Shown here piece after piece: positions 1 through 5,911 of a stretch of 6,789 nucleotides of DNA. The stretch is from Burkholderiales bacterium. Lineage in GTDB: Bacteria > Pseudomonadota > Gammaproteobacteria > Burkholderiales > SG8-39. How positions within the stretch are numbered: position 1 is the first letter of the stretch; the number at the start of each line of letters is the position of its first letter. A program made the position numbers and the translations under genes. The stretch spans positions 1-6,789 of the forward strand of contig CAKKSJ010000160.1 in assembly GCA_919902965.1 (NCBI GenBank). Reading direction: 5' to 3'. Under the pieces are notes generated by a model. It had not been told where the DNA came from and did not search any database. It worked only from the letters and a program-made list of their open reading frames with translations.

Positions 1-1
1 G

Positions 2-481
2 CAGGTGCGCGACGGCATCGGCGCGGTGCTCGACCATGCGCGCGGCTGCGGCGTGCCGCTCGCCATCGAGCCGCTGCATCCGATGTATGCGGCCGACCGC
101 GCCTGCATCAACACCATGGCGCAGGCCAACGATTTGTGCGACGAACTCCTCGGCAAGAGCGGCACCGGCCTGGGCATCGCCGTGGATGTCTACCATGTCT
201 GGTGGGACCCGCAACTGCAGGCCGAAATCGGGCGCGCCGGCGACAAACGCCTGCTCGGCTTCCATGTCTGCGACTGGCTGGTGCCGACCACCGACCTGCT
301 GCTGGACCGCGGCATGATGGGAGATGGCGTAATCGACCTTCCCCTGATCCGCTCCTGGGTCGAGGCTGCCGGCTACCGCGGTTTCCACGAAGTCGAGATT
401 TTCTCCGCCAACAACTGGTGGAAGCGCGACCCGGACGAGGTCCTCGTCACCTGCAAGGAACGCCATCAGCGGTTTTGCTGA
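2..481 (+). CDS. Sugar phosphate isomerase/epimerase-like TIM-barrel protein, C-terminal part (5' end outside window)
   Basis: The reading frame is open from the first complete codon and ends at TGA 479-481. The start lies to the left, so about 159 residues of a protein that is normally about 260-300 long are visible. The sequence resembles the xylose-isomerase-like / AP-endonuclease-2 family. Counting from the GTG at 5, it shows IEPLHP (22-26), VDVYHVWWDP (60-69), FHVCDW (86-91), DRGMMGDGVID (101-111) and FHEVEIF (127-133). The Glu, Asp, His and Glu in these strands match the metal-binding pattern of the family. Members isomerise or epimerise sugars, inositol derivatives or hydroxy-acids in the cytoplasm; the substrate cannot be told here. 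The GTG at 5 is probably internal, because a complete barrel needs the missing N-terminal half. An MttB-family gene follows 71 bp downstream on the same strand. The family is fairly sure and the function is open. Confidence 0.8.
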   Translation, partial: QVRDGIGAVLDHARGCGVPLAIEPLHPMYAADRACINTMAQANDLCDELLGKSGTGLGIAVDVYHVWWDPQLQAEIGRAGDKRLLGFHVCDWLVPTTDLLLDRGMMGDGVIDLPLIRSWVEAAGYRGFHEVEIFSANNWWKRDPDEVLVTCKERHQRFC

Positions 482-552
482 CATCCGCCTGCACATCGCA
501 GAGTTTGAGCATGGTCCGTCACAGTTACGTTTAGTCCTGGGGAGCATCGAAT

Positions 553-1965
553 ATGGCCAAACCCATCCTGCGCGAAGAAGATTGCGCGCGTATTCACGCG
601 GCGAGCCTGGATGTTCTGGAGACAGTCGGGGTGCGCGTCGACGACGAAGGCATTCTTGCCTTGCTCATGCGCCATGGCGCGAGCGCGGGCGCGGGCGCCG
701 CCACCGTGCGGCTGCCGCGCGAACTGGTGGCCGAATGCCTGGCGGGTTGTCCGGATCGCGCGCGTTTCAGCGACCGCCGCGGCGCCGCGCGCGAACTTCG
801 CGCCGGGGGAGACAGCGTGTTCTGGACCGGAAACGCCCTTTACGTCGCGCACGGAAAAACGCGCCGCGAGCTGATGAGCGCCGACCTGGCGATGCTTAGC
901 CGGGTTGCCGACGCCTGCGCGGAGCTCGACGGCATGGTGGGAACCAGCGTGGCAGATTTTCCGCCGCCGGCGCGGGACGTGGCCGGTTTTCGCGTCATGG
1001 CGATGAATACGGCGAAGCATCTGCGGCCCTGCACGTTCACGCCCGACGGGGCCTTGGCCATGCTCGAAATGGGACAGGTCCTCGCCGAAGGCGTGCCGCT
1101 CGCCGAGCGGCCCTTGTTGAGCTTCGGCTACAGCATCGTCAGCCCGCTGCACTGGACGCCTACCGGGCTGGGCAGCATGCGCAACACCTCCGGGCACGGC
1201 CTGCCCTTCATGATCAACTCTGAACCCATGGGCGGCGGCAGCGCACCGGTCACCCTGGCAGGCTGCCTGGTGCTTGCGAACGCGGACGTTCTCTCGGGGA
1301 TCGTGATCGCGCAATTGCTCGAGCGCGGCAGGCCGGTCATTTACAACGCCGGCTTTGCCCATGTACTCGACATGGCTACGGCGGTGGCGCTTACCGGCGC
1401 ACCGGAGAATGCGCTGCTGCAGTCGGCCGGCGCCGATCTCGCACGTTTCCACAAGCTGCCTTCGGCGTCCTGGATGTCGACCGAGTCCATGGTCGCCGAC
1501 GCACAGGCCGCCGCCGAGACCATGATCACCGGGCTCGCGCATGCGGCAAACGGCGTCAACATCGTCTGGGGCGCCGGAAACCTGGAATCGACGCTATGCA
1601 TGTCCGCAGAAAAGCTGGTGATCGACGACGAAATCATCGGCTCGATTCGGCGTTATGTCAGGGGAATAGAGGTGAACGAAGAGACCCTCGCGCTGGAACT
1701 CATCCGCGAACTGGGGCACCGCCCCGACTACCTCTGGAACGAGCATACCCTTGAGCATTTCCAGCGGGAAATCCGGCACTCGCGCATGGCGGTGCGCTGC
1801 AAGCGCGAAGCCTGGGAGAACGACGGCAGCCGTGCCTGGGACGAGCGCGCAGCCGGGCGCGTGCACGACATCCTCAAGCAGGCCGCGGTTGCGCAGGTGA
1901 CGCCCGAGCAGGAGCGCGAATTGACGCGCATCGTCGATCGGCACCTGGCTGCGATAGGCGGCTGA
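553..1965 (+). CDS. Trimethylamine methyltransferase (MttB) family protein, non-pyrrolysine type
   Basis: This 470-residue protein has the full length of the MttB family (PF06253). ATG 553 is supported by GGGGAG at 539-544, eight bases upstream. Family signatures visible are a Gly-rich GGGSAPVTLAGCLVLANADV block (227-246), a TES..ADAQA stretch (310-319), NIVWGAGNLES (336-346), EKLVIDDEI (353-361) and GIEVNEETLALELI (371-384). Archaeal and some bacterial MttB proteins read an in-frame amber codon as pyrrolysine. This frame has no internal TAG, so it belongs with the non-Pyl homologues. Characterised members of that group, such as MtgB, demethylate quaternary amines like glycine betaine and pass the methyl group to a corrinoid protein. 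No corrinoid protein, corrinoid:folate methyltransferase or activase is in the window, so the substrate is unknown. The gene may be co-transcribed with the isomerase-like gene 71 bp upstream. The family call is firm; the substrate would be a guess. Confidence 0.88.
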   Translation: MAKPILREEDCARIHAASLDVLETVGVRVDDEGILALLMRHGASAGAGAATVRLPRELVAECLAGCPDRARFSDRRGAARELRAGGDSVFWTGNALYVAHGKTRRELMSADLAMLSRVADACAELDGMVGTSVADFPPPARDVAGFRVMAMNTAKHLRPCTFTPDGALAMLEMGQVLAEGVPLAERPLLSFGYSIVSPLHWTPTGLGSMRNTSGHGLPFMINSEPMGGGSAPVTLAGCLVLANADVLSGIVIAQLLERGRPVIYNAGFAHVLDMATAVALTGAPENALLQSAGADLARFHKLPSASWMSTESMVADAQAAAETMITGLAHAANGVNIVWGAGNLESTLCMSAEKLVIDDEIIGSIRRYVRGIEVNEETLALELIRELGHRPDYLWNEHTLEHFQREIRHSRMAVRCKREAWENDGSRAWDERAAGRVHDILKQAAVAQVTPEQERELTRIVDRHLAAIGG

Positions 1966-1989
1966 CAGCGCCGGGGACGGCGACAAATG

Positions 1990-2049
1990 CCGGAGCTGGG
2001 AACGAAAGGCGGCGGCTTCAGGCCGCCATGCGTTCGCCCCGGTCTCCGG
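1990..2049. other. Long nested imperfect inverted repeat between the MttB-family gene and fba
   Basis: About 60 bases can fold into one extended hairpin. The outer stem is CCGGAG (1990-1995) with CTCCGG (2044-2049). It continues with CTGGG (1996-2000) against GGCCCC-side bases 2038-2042, including one G-T pair, then AACG (2001-2004) with CGTT (2031-2034). A 3x3 internal loop follows, then GGCGGC (2008-2013) with GCCGCC (2022-2027). An alternative tip pairs 2011-2016 with 2022-2027 around loop TTCAG. There is no T-run after it, so it is not a classical intrinsic terminator. It starts 24 bases after the MttB-family stop and ends where the putative -10 of fba begins. It could end the upstream transcript, act as a cruciform or operator, or be a dispersed chromosomal repeat. 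Confidence 0.5.
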
Positions 2050-2055
2050 TAGAAT
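2050..2055 (+). promoter_or_regulatory. Possible -10 element for the fba operon
   Basis: TAGAAT matches five of six bases of the sigma-70 -10 consensus and sits directly after the long inverted repeat. No convincing -35 hexamer lies 16-18 bases upstream, where the sequence is the GC-rich repeat arm. Use of this promoter would give a leader of about 75 bases before fba. The call rests on a single hexamer and is weak. Confidence 0.3.
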
Positions 2056-2066
2056 AGAGCCTGTTC

Positions 2067-2084
2067 CGCCCGCCCGGGTGGGCG
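2067..2084 (+). other. 5'-leader hairpin upstream of fba
   Basis: CGCCC (2067-2071) pairs with GGGCG (2080-2084) around an 8-base loop. If transcription starts just after the -10 at 2050, the hairpin is near the 5' end of the fba mRNA, about 40 bases before the Shine-Dalgarno. A role in mRNA stability or translation is possible, but in GC-rich DNA such a stem can also be chance. Confidence 0.3.
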
Positions 2085-2124
2085 AGCCGGGTGCGCAGCG
2101 CCGGCAATTTCTCAAGCCAGTTCT

Positions 2125-2129
2125 AGGAG
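2125..2129 (+). promoter_or_regulatory. Ribosome binding site that fixes the fba start
   Basis: AGGAG lies eight bases before ATG 2138. It favours this ATG over an in-frame GTG at 2078, which would add 20 residues that do not look like aldolase sequence. Confidence 0.75.
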
Positions 2130-2137
2130 TAGCCATC

Positions 2138-3202
2138 ATGCCCATAGTCTCCATGCGCCAACTGCTCGATCATGCAGCCGAAAACAGCTACGGCCTGCCG
2201 GCATTCAATGTCAACAATCTGGAGCAGGTGCAGGCGATCATGGAGGCCGCCAGCGAGACCGACAGCCCGGTGATCATGCAGGCTTCGGCCGGTGCGCGCA
2301 AATACGCCGGCGAAACTTTTCTCAAGTACCTGATCCAGGCGGCGATCGAGACCTATCCGAATGTGCCCATCGTGATGCACCAGGACCACGGCCAGTCGCC
2401 CGCGGTATGCGAGTCGGCGATGAAGCTGGGTTTTTCCAGCGTCATGATGGACGGCAGCCTGCGCGAGGACGGCAAGACCATCGCCGACTACGACTACAAC
2501 GTCGAGGTGACGCGCAAGGTGGTTGCGGAAGCGCACAGAATCGGCGTGACCGTCGAGGGCGAGCTCGGCTGCCTCGGTTCGCTCGAGACCATGATGGGCG
2601 ACAAGGAGGACGGCCACGGCGCGGAAGGGACGATGACGCGCGAAATGCTGCTCACCGACCCGGACCAGGCCGCAGACTTCGTACAGAAAACCCAGCTCGA
2701 TGCGCTCGCCATTGCCATCGGCACTTCGCACGGCGCCTACAAGTTCACGCGCAAGCCCACCGGCGACATCCTCGCGATCGAACGCATCAAAGAGATAAAC
2801 CGGCGCATACCGAATACCCACCTGGTGATGCACGGTTCCTCCTCGGTGCCGCAGGACCAGCTCGCCATCATCCGCGCCAACGGCGGCGAGATGAAAGAGA
2901 CCTACGGCGTGCCGGTCGAGGAAATCCAGGAAGGCATCAAGCACGGCGTGCGCAAAATCAACATCGATACCGACATCCGCCTGTCGATGACCGCCGCGGT
3001 CCGCAAGTTCATGAACGAGAACAAAAGCGCATTCGACCCGCGCGACTATTTGAAGCCGGCGCGCGCCGCGGCCAAGGCGCTGTGCAAGCAGCGCTACGAG
3101 CAGTTCGGCTGCGCCGGCATGGCCTCCAAAATCAAACCGATGCCGCTGGCGTCGATGGCGCAGCGCTACGGCAGGGGCGAGCTGGCCCAGGTCGTCAAGT
3201 AA
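2138..3202 (+). CDS. fba: Fructose-bisphosphate aldolase, class II (Calvin-cycle subtype)
   Basis: The zinc-dependent aldolase interconverts fructose 1,6-bisphosphate with dihydroxyacetone phosphate and glyceraldehyde 3-phosphate. In autotrophs the same enzyme (often named cbbA) also makes sedoheptulose bisphosphate. The 354-residue product starts MPIVSMRQLL and includes the early PAFNVNN motif (21-27). HQDHG (81-85) carries the catalytic Asp83 and zinc ligand His84. VEGELG (139-144) is present. GTSHGAYKF (195-203) carries zinc ligand His198, and MHGSSSVP (231-238) carries zinc ligand His232 and the phosphate-binding Ser residues. NIDTD (275-279) lies near the substrate phosphate and Schiff-base-free active site. 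Length and motifs fit the roughly 350-residue Calvin-type branch common in betaproteobacteria, not the E. coli FbaA branch. It is the first gene of a co-directional block, with purE 15 bp downstream. Every key residue is present. Whether the host fixes CO2 cannot be told from this gene alone. Confidence 0.96.
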   Translation: MPIVSMRQLLDHAAENSYGLPAFNVNNLEQVQAIMEAASETDSPVIMQASAGARKYAGETFLKYLIQAAIETYPNVPIVMHQDHGQSPAVCESAMKLGFSSVMMDGSLREDGKTIADYDYNVEVTRKVVAEAHRIGVTVEGELGCLGSLETMMGDKEDGHGAEGTMTREMLLTDPDQAADFVQKTQLDALAIAIGTSHGAYKFTRKPTGDILAIERIKEINRRIPNTHLVMHGSSSVPQDQLAIIRANGGEMKETYGVPVEEIQEGIKHGVRKINIDTDIRLSMTAAVRKFMNENKSAFDPRDYLKPARAAAKALCKQRYEQFGCAGMASKIKPMPLASMAQRYGRGELAQVVK

Positions 3203-3217
3203 CAGGAACGCGCAGGC

Positions 3218-3703
3218 ATGAGCACGATCGGCATCGTCATGGGCAGCACTTCCGACTGGGACGTGATGAAGGAAGCCGCCCGGCAGCTCAAGGACTTCGG
3301 CATTGCCTACGAGGCCAGGGCGTTGTCGGCGCACCGCACTCCGCTTGAACTCAGCGAGTGGCTGCAGGACATGGAAAAACGCGGCTGCAAGGCGTTCATC
3401 GCCGGCGCCGGCGGCGCCGCGCATCTTGCCGGCGTGGTCGCGGCGCAAACGCTGCTGCCGGTGCTGGGCGTGCCAATTCCCTCCAAATATCTGAAAGGCC
3501 TGGATTCGCTGCTGTCCATGGTGCAGATGCCCAAGGGCATACCGGTAGCGACCTTTGCGATCGGCGAGGCCGGCGCAGCCAACGCGGCGCTGTTCACGGT
3601 GGCGATGCTTGCCCTGAATGACGCGAAGCTGAAGCGGAGCTTGACGGCTTTTCGTGACAAGCAGGCCGACGCCGTGAAGAAGGCAAAGCTGCCGAAACTC
3701 TGA
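3218..3703 (+). CDS. purE: N5-carboxyaminoimidazole ribonucleotide mutase (class I PurE)
   Basis: The enzyme converts N5-CAIR to CAIR in de novo purine synthesis, normally after PurK has made N5-CAIR from AIR, ATP and bicarbonate. The 161-residue length is typical of class I. Motifs are MGSTSDWD (8-15, ribonucleotide phosphate binding), SAHRTP (37-42, with the catalytic His39), AGAGGAAHL (62-70), VQMPKGIPVAT (102-112) and GEAGAANAAL (116-125). These are the bacterial PurK-dependent type, not the class II AIR carboxylase pattern. The usual AHLPG loop reads AHLAG here, a mild change. AGGAA (3204-3208) stands nine bases before the ATG. The start is 15 bp after the fba stop, so co-transcription is likely. 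purC follows after 71 bp, but purK is not in the window. Confidence 0.96.
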   Translation: MSTIGIVMGSTSDWDVMKEAARQLKDFGIAYEARALSAHRTPLELSEWLQDMEKRGCKAFIAGAGGAAHLAGVVAAQTLLPVLGVPIPSKYLKGLDSLLSMVQMPKGIPVATFAIGEAGAANAALFTVAMLALNDAKLKRSLTAFRDKQADAVKKAKLPKL

Positions 3704-3714
3704 ATCGGGCTCGC

Positions 3715-3734
3715 GCGCGCCGCGCCCGGCGCGC
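3715..3734 (+). other. GC-rich hairpin in the purE-purC gap
   Basis: GCGCGCC (3715-3721) and GGCGCGC (3728-3734) form a perfect 7-bp stem with a 6-base loop, just after the purE stop. A run of C, not T, follows, so it is unlikely to be a full terminator. It might stabilise the upstream 3' end or attenuate read-through into purC. Confidence 0.4.
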
Positions 3735-3774
3735 CCCCCAGCCATACACCGAATTTATTTCACCGAGAAAAGCG

Positions 3775-4656
3775 ATGACCACCTTACTTCAGACATCCAT
3801 CAAAAGCCTGCCATTCCTGCACCGCGGCAAGGTGCGCGACATCTACGCCGTGGGCGAGGACAAACTGCTGGTGATCCAGACAGACCGCCTGTCCGCCTTC
3901 GACGTCATCCTCGACGACCCGATCCCGGGCAAGGGCGAAGTCCTCACTGCCATGTCCAATTTCTGGTTCGCCAAACTCGGCCATCTTGTGCCCAACCACA
4001 TGACCGGCATCGACCCGGAATCCGTGGTGAGCGGCGAGGATGAAAAAGCGCAGGTGCGCGGCCGCGCCATGGTGGTAAGGAAATTCAAACCACTCACCAT
4101 AGAAGCCATCGTGCGCGGCTACATCATCGGCTCGGGCTGGAAGGACTACCAGCAGCACGGCAGCCTGTGCGGCATCGCGCTGCCCGCCGGCCTCAAGGAA
4201 GCCGAGAAGCTGCCGCAAACCCTGTTCACGCCCTCGACCAAGGCGCCCGCGGGCGTGCACGACGAGAACATTTCGTTTGCCGAAGCCGAGCAGCGCGTCG
4301 GCAAGGACATCGCGCGCGAGGTGCGCGACGCGGCGATTTCGCTCTACACCCATGCGGCGGAATTCGCCGCCACGCGCGGCATTATTATCGCCGACACCAA
4401 GTTCGAATTCGGCACCGATGCCGCGGGCAAGGTCCATTTGATCGATGAAATTCTCACCTCGGATTCGTCGCGCTTCTGGCCGGTGGCGCAATACAAAACC
4501 GGCATGAGTCCGCCGTCTTTCGACAAACAGTTCGTGCGCGACTGGCTGGAGACGCAACCCTGGAACAAGAAGGCGCCGGCGCCGCGCCTGCCCGCCGACA
4601 TCATCGCCAGGACCGCCGAGAAGTATCGCGAAGCCCTGCGCCTGCTGACCGGCTGA
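3775..4656 (+). CDS. purC: Phosphoribosylaminoimidazole-succinocarboxamide synthase (SAICAR synthetase)
   Basis: The enzyme condenses CAIR with aspartate, using ATP, to give SAICAR, the step after PurE. Motifs in order are HRGKVRDIY (16-24, nucleotide-binding strand and loop), TDRLSAFDVIL (37-47), IPGKGEVLTAMSNFWF (50-65), EAIVRGYIIGSGWKDY (110-125), PSTKAPAGVHDENIS (153-167), ADTKFEFG (206-213) and IDEILTSDSSRFWP (223-236). At 293 residues it is the longer form, with an extended C-terminus (about 237-293, containing DKQFVRDWLE). The E. coli enzyme has 237 residues. The region before ATG 3775 is unusually AT-rich for this window, with only GAG (3765-3767) as a weak ribosome site. It follows purE in pathway order and is co-directional with sua5 53 bp downstream. 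Confidence 0.96.
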   Translation: MTTLLQTSIKSLPFLHRGKVRDIYAVGEDKLLVIQTDRLSAFDVILDDPIPGKGEVLTAMSNFWFAKLGHLVPNHMTGIDPESVVSGEDEKAQVRGRAMVVRKFKPLTIEAIVRGYIIGSGWKDYQQHGSLCGIALPAGLKEAEKLPQTLFTPSTKAPAGVHDENISFAEAEQRVGKDIAREVRDAAISLYTHAAEFAATRGIIIADTKFEFGTDAAGKVHLIDEILTSDSSRFWPVAQYKTGMSPPSFDKQFVRDWLETQPWNKKAPAPRLPADIIARTAEKYREALRLLTG

Positions 4657-4665
4657 TTTTTCCCT

Positions 4666-4687
4666 GCGGCGCCCAGCGTGGCGCCGC
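4666..4687 (+). other. Perfect 8-bp hairpin in the purC-sua5 gap
   Basis: GCGGCGCC (4666-4673) pairs with GGCGCCGC (4680-4687) around loop CAGCGT. It begins nine bases after the purC stop and ends 22 bases before the sua5 ATG. A T-run (4657-4661) precedes the stem and none follows it, so it is not a canonical intrinsic terminator on either strand. It fills much of the sua5 leader and could affect its translation or partly end the pur transcript. Confidence 0.45.
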
Positions 4688-4709
4688 GCGATCTACCAGA
4701 CTAGCGCCC

Positions 4710-5696
4710 ATGCCTAGCACCTCCACCCCAGCCGACATCGGGCGCGCCGCGACGATCCTGAGGGCCGGCGGACTGGTCGCGTTTCCGACCGAGACCGTCT
4801 ATGGCTTGGGGGCGGACGCGTCCAACCCGGCCGCAGTGGCGAAAATTTTCTCCGCCAAAGGCCGGCCGCAAAGCCATCCGCTGATCGTGCATGTCGCGAA
4901 CATGGACCTGCTCGCGCTGTGGGCGGAACGAATTCCCCCGGCGGCGCACAAGCTCGCCGAAGCGTTCTGGCCGGGTCCGCTCACCCTGGTCCTGCAGCGC
5001 GCTGCCGGCGTGCCCGACTGCGTCACCGGCGGACAGGACAGCGTGGGCCTGCGCATCCCCGGGCATCCGCTTGCGCTGGAACTGCTGCGCGCCTTTGCCG
5101 GCGAGGCGGACGGGCGGCGATACAGCGGCATCGCCGCGCCCTCGGCCAATAAGTTCGGCCGCATCAGCCCGACCACGGCCGGGCACGCGCGCGCCGAGCT
5201 CGGCGATGCGCTGGACGCGGTGCTCGACGGCGGCGAGTGCGAGGTCGGCATCGAATCGACCATCATCGATCTGTCGCGCGGCCGCGCGGTACTGCTGCGG
5301 CCCGGACAGATTACGCCGGCGCGCATCGCCGCGGTGCTGGGCGTGGAAGTGGAAGCCCCCGATGCCGCGGCACCGCGCGCGCCCGGCGCGCTCGAAGCGC
5401 ATTACGCGCCGCGCACGCCGCTCCAGCTTGTGGCTGCGGCGGAACTGCCCGCGAAGCTGTCTGAACTGCGCCGCCGGAAAGTCGCCGTGCTCGCGCGCGC
5501 CGAAGCGCCCTCGGGCCTGAAAGACGTCTACTGGCAGGAGGCGCAGCGCGCAGTGGCGGGCTACGCGCACGAACTCTACGCGAGCCTGCGCCGCCTCGAC
5601 GACCTGGCTTGCGACGTGATTCTGGTGGAGGCCCCGCCCGATGTGCCCGGATGGCAGGGCGTGAACGACCGGCTCAAGCGGGCCGCGTCAAGCTAG
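4710..5696 (+). CDS. L-threonylcarbamoyladenylate synthase, Sua5 type (YrdC domain plus Sua5 domain)
   Basis: The enzyme makes threonylcarbamoyl-AMP from threonine, bicarbonate and ATP. TsaD and partners then use this product to form t6A37 on ANN-decoding tRNAs in the cytoplasm. The 328-residue product is the long Sua5 form rather than the roughly 190-residue TsaC form. The YrdC domain spans about 8-205, with FPTETVYGLGADA (25-37), KGRP (50-53), FWPGPLTLV (86-94), PSANKFGRISPT (144-155), GIESTIID (180-187) and LLRPGQIT (195-202). The linker motif GALEAHYAPRTP (226-237) leads into the C-terminal Sua5 domain, ending GVNDRLKRAA (317-326). ATG 4710 is the only in-frame start after the purC stop, yet no Shine-Dalgarno is recognisable and a strong hairpin lies just upstream. 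From memory, a sua5/yrdC gene beside pur genes is usual in betaproteobacteria. Confidence 0.94.
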   Translation: MPSTSTPADIGRAATILRAGGLVAFPTETVYGLGADASNPAAVAKIFSAKGRPQSHPLIVHVANMDLLALWAERIPPAAHKLAEAFWPGPLTLVLQRAAGVPDCVTGGQDSVGLRIPGHPLALELLRAFAGEADGRRYSGIAAPSANKFGRISPTTAGHARAELGDALDAVLDGGECEVGIESTIIDLSRGRAVLLRPGQITPARIAAVLGVEVEAPDAAAPRAPGALEAHYAPRTPLQLVAAAELPAKLSELRRRKVAVLARAEAPSGLKDVYWQEAQRAVAGYAHELYASLRRLDDLACDVILVEAPPDVPGWQGVNDRLKRAASS

Positions 5697-5789
5697 CGAT
5701 GTGAGCCTAGGCCGCAACGGTCGCATCATCCGTCATGGTCAAGCTGCTGCCGACCTGCCGACTTTGCGATCGAGCAGGCGCGCAAAGTT
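5696..5789. repeat. Direct repeat copy A: diverged duplicate of the SapC-family 3' end
   Basis: This segment aligns without gaps to 5818-5911 at a constant offset of 122 bases, with 12 mismatches in 94 positions (about 87% identity, counted by eye). Its left end falls on the last base of the sua5 stop codon. Read on the minus strand it encodes NFARLLDRKVGRSAAA and a stop, against NFVRLLDRKVGRAAAA in the intact gene. Confidence 0.9.
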
Positions 5790-5858
5790 GTGGCTACGGC
5801 ATAACATCGCGCTGCGCGCGATGTAAGCCTGCGCCGCAACAGCCACCTCGTCCGTCAT
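5739..5858 (-). pseudogene. Possible SapC-family C-terminal remnant or 39-residue small ORF
   Basis: On the minus strand an ATG at 5858-5856, two bases after the SapC-family stop, opens a 39-codon frame ending at TGA 5741-5739. Its first 23 residues (MTDEVAVAAQ...) match nothing I know. Its last 16 (NFARLLDRKVGRSAAA) copy the C-terminus of the gene just upstream. No clear Shine-Dalgarno precedes it. The likelier reading is that a second SapC-family copy was lost except for its tail, and that the joined frame is open by chance. A translated small protein cannot be excluded. Confidence 0.3.
5804..5824. terminator. Hairpin between convergent genes, candidate bidirectional terminator
   Basis: ACATCGCGC (5804-5812) and GCGCGATGT (5816-5824) form a perfect 9-bp stem with a 3-base loop. 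It lies between the convergent sua5 and SapC-family genes, where a shared terminator is expected. Neither flank has a real T-run; the minus strand shows only TTAT after the stem. Its right arm overlaps the first bases of repeat copy B. Confidence 0.45.
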
Positions 5859-5911
5859 GGTCAAGCTGCTGCCGCCCTGCCGACCTTACGATCGAGCAGG
5901 CGCACAAAGTT
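5818..5911. repeat. Direct repeat copy B: 3' end of the SapC-family gene plus downstream flank
   Basis: This partner of 5696-5789 covers the last 17 codons (including the stop) of the minus-strand SapC-family gene and about 43 bases beyond. Mismatches are rarer in the coding part (4 of 51) than in the flank (8 of 41). Two of the four coding changes are synonymous. Confidence 0.9.

Noticed and set aside
505..531. Possible promoter TTGAGC / TACGTT before the MttB-family gene
   Set aside because: The spacing is 15 bases and the -10 match is poor, so it cannot be told from chance.
466..1542. 358-codon minus-strand frame opposite the MttB-family gene
   Set aside because: It is a GC-rich antisense shadow, rich in Arg, Gly, Ala and His, with no recognisable motif. 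The plus strand encodes a clear family member.
553..1965. Pyrrolysine-containing MttB
   Set aside because: The frame is continuous with no internal amber codon, and it ends normally with TGA.
2078..2137. In-frame GTG start giving fba 20 extra N-terminal residues
   Set aside because: ATG 2138 has a good AGGAG site eight bases upstream and begins the conserved aldolase N-terminus. The extension is GC-rich leader sequence that can form a hairpin.
2123..3745. 540-codon minus-strand frame opposite fba and purE
   Set aside because: It is antisense to two well-recognised genes and has low-complexity, shadow-like composition.
4701..5570. 289-codon minus-strand frame opposite sua5
   Set aside because: It is antisense to a clear Sua5 protein, rich in Arg, Gly and Ala, with no family motif.
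5696..5911. CRISPR or satellite-like array
   Set aside because: Only two units, 122 bases apart, are present, and they are explained by duplication of a gene end.
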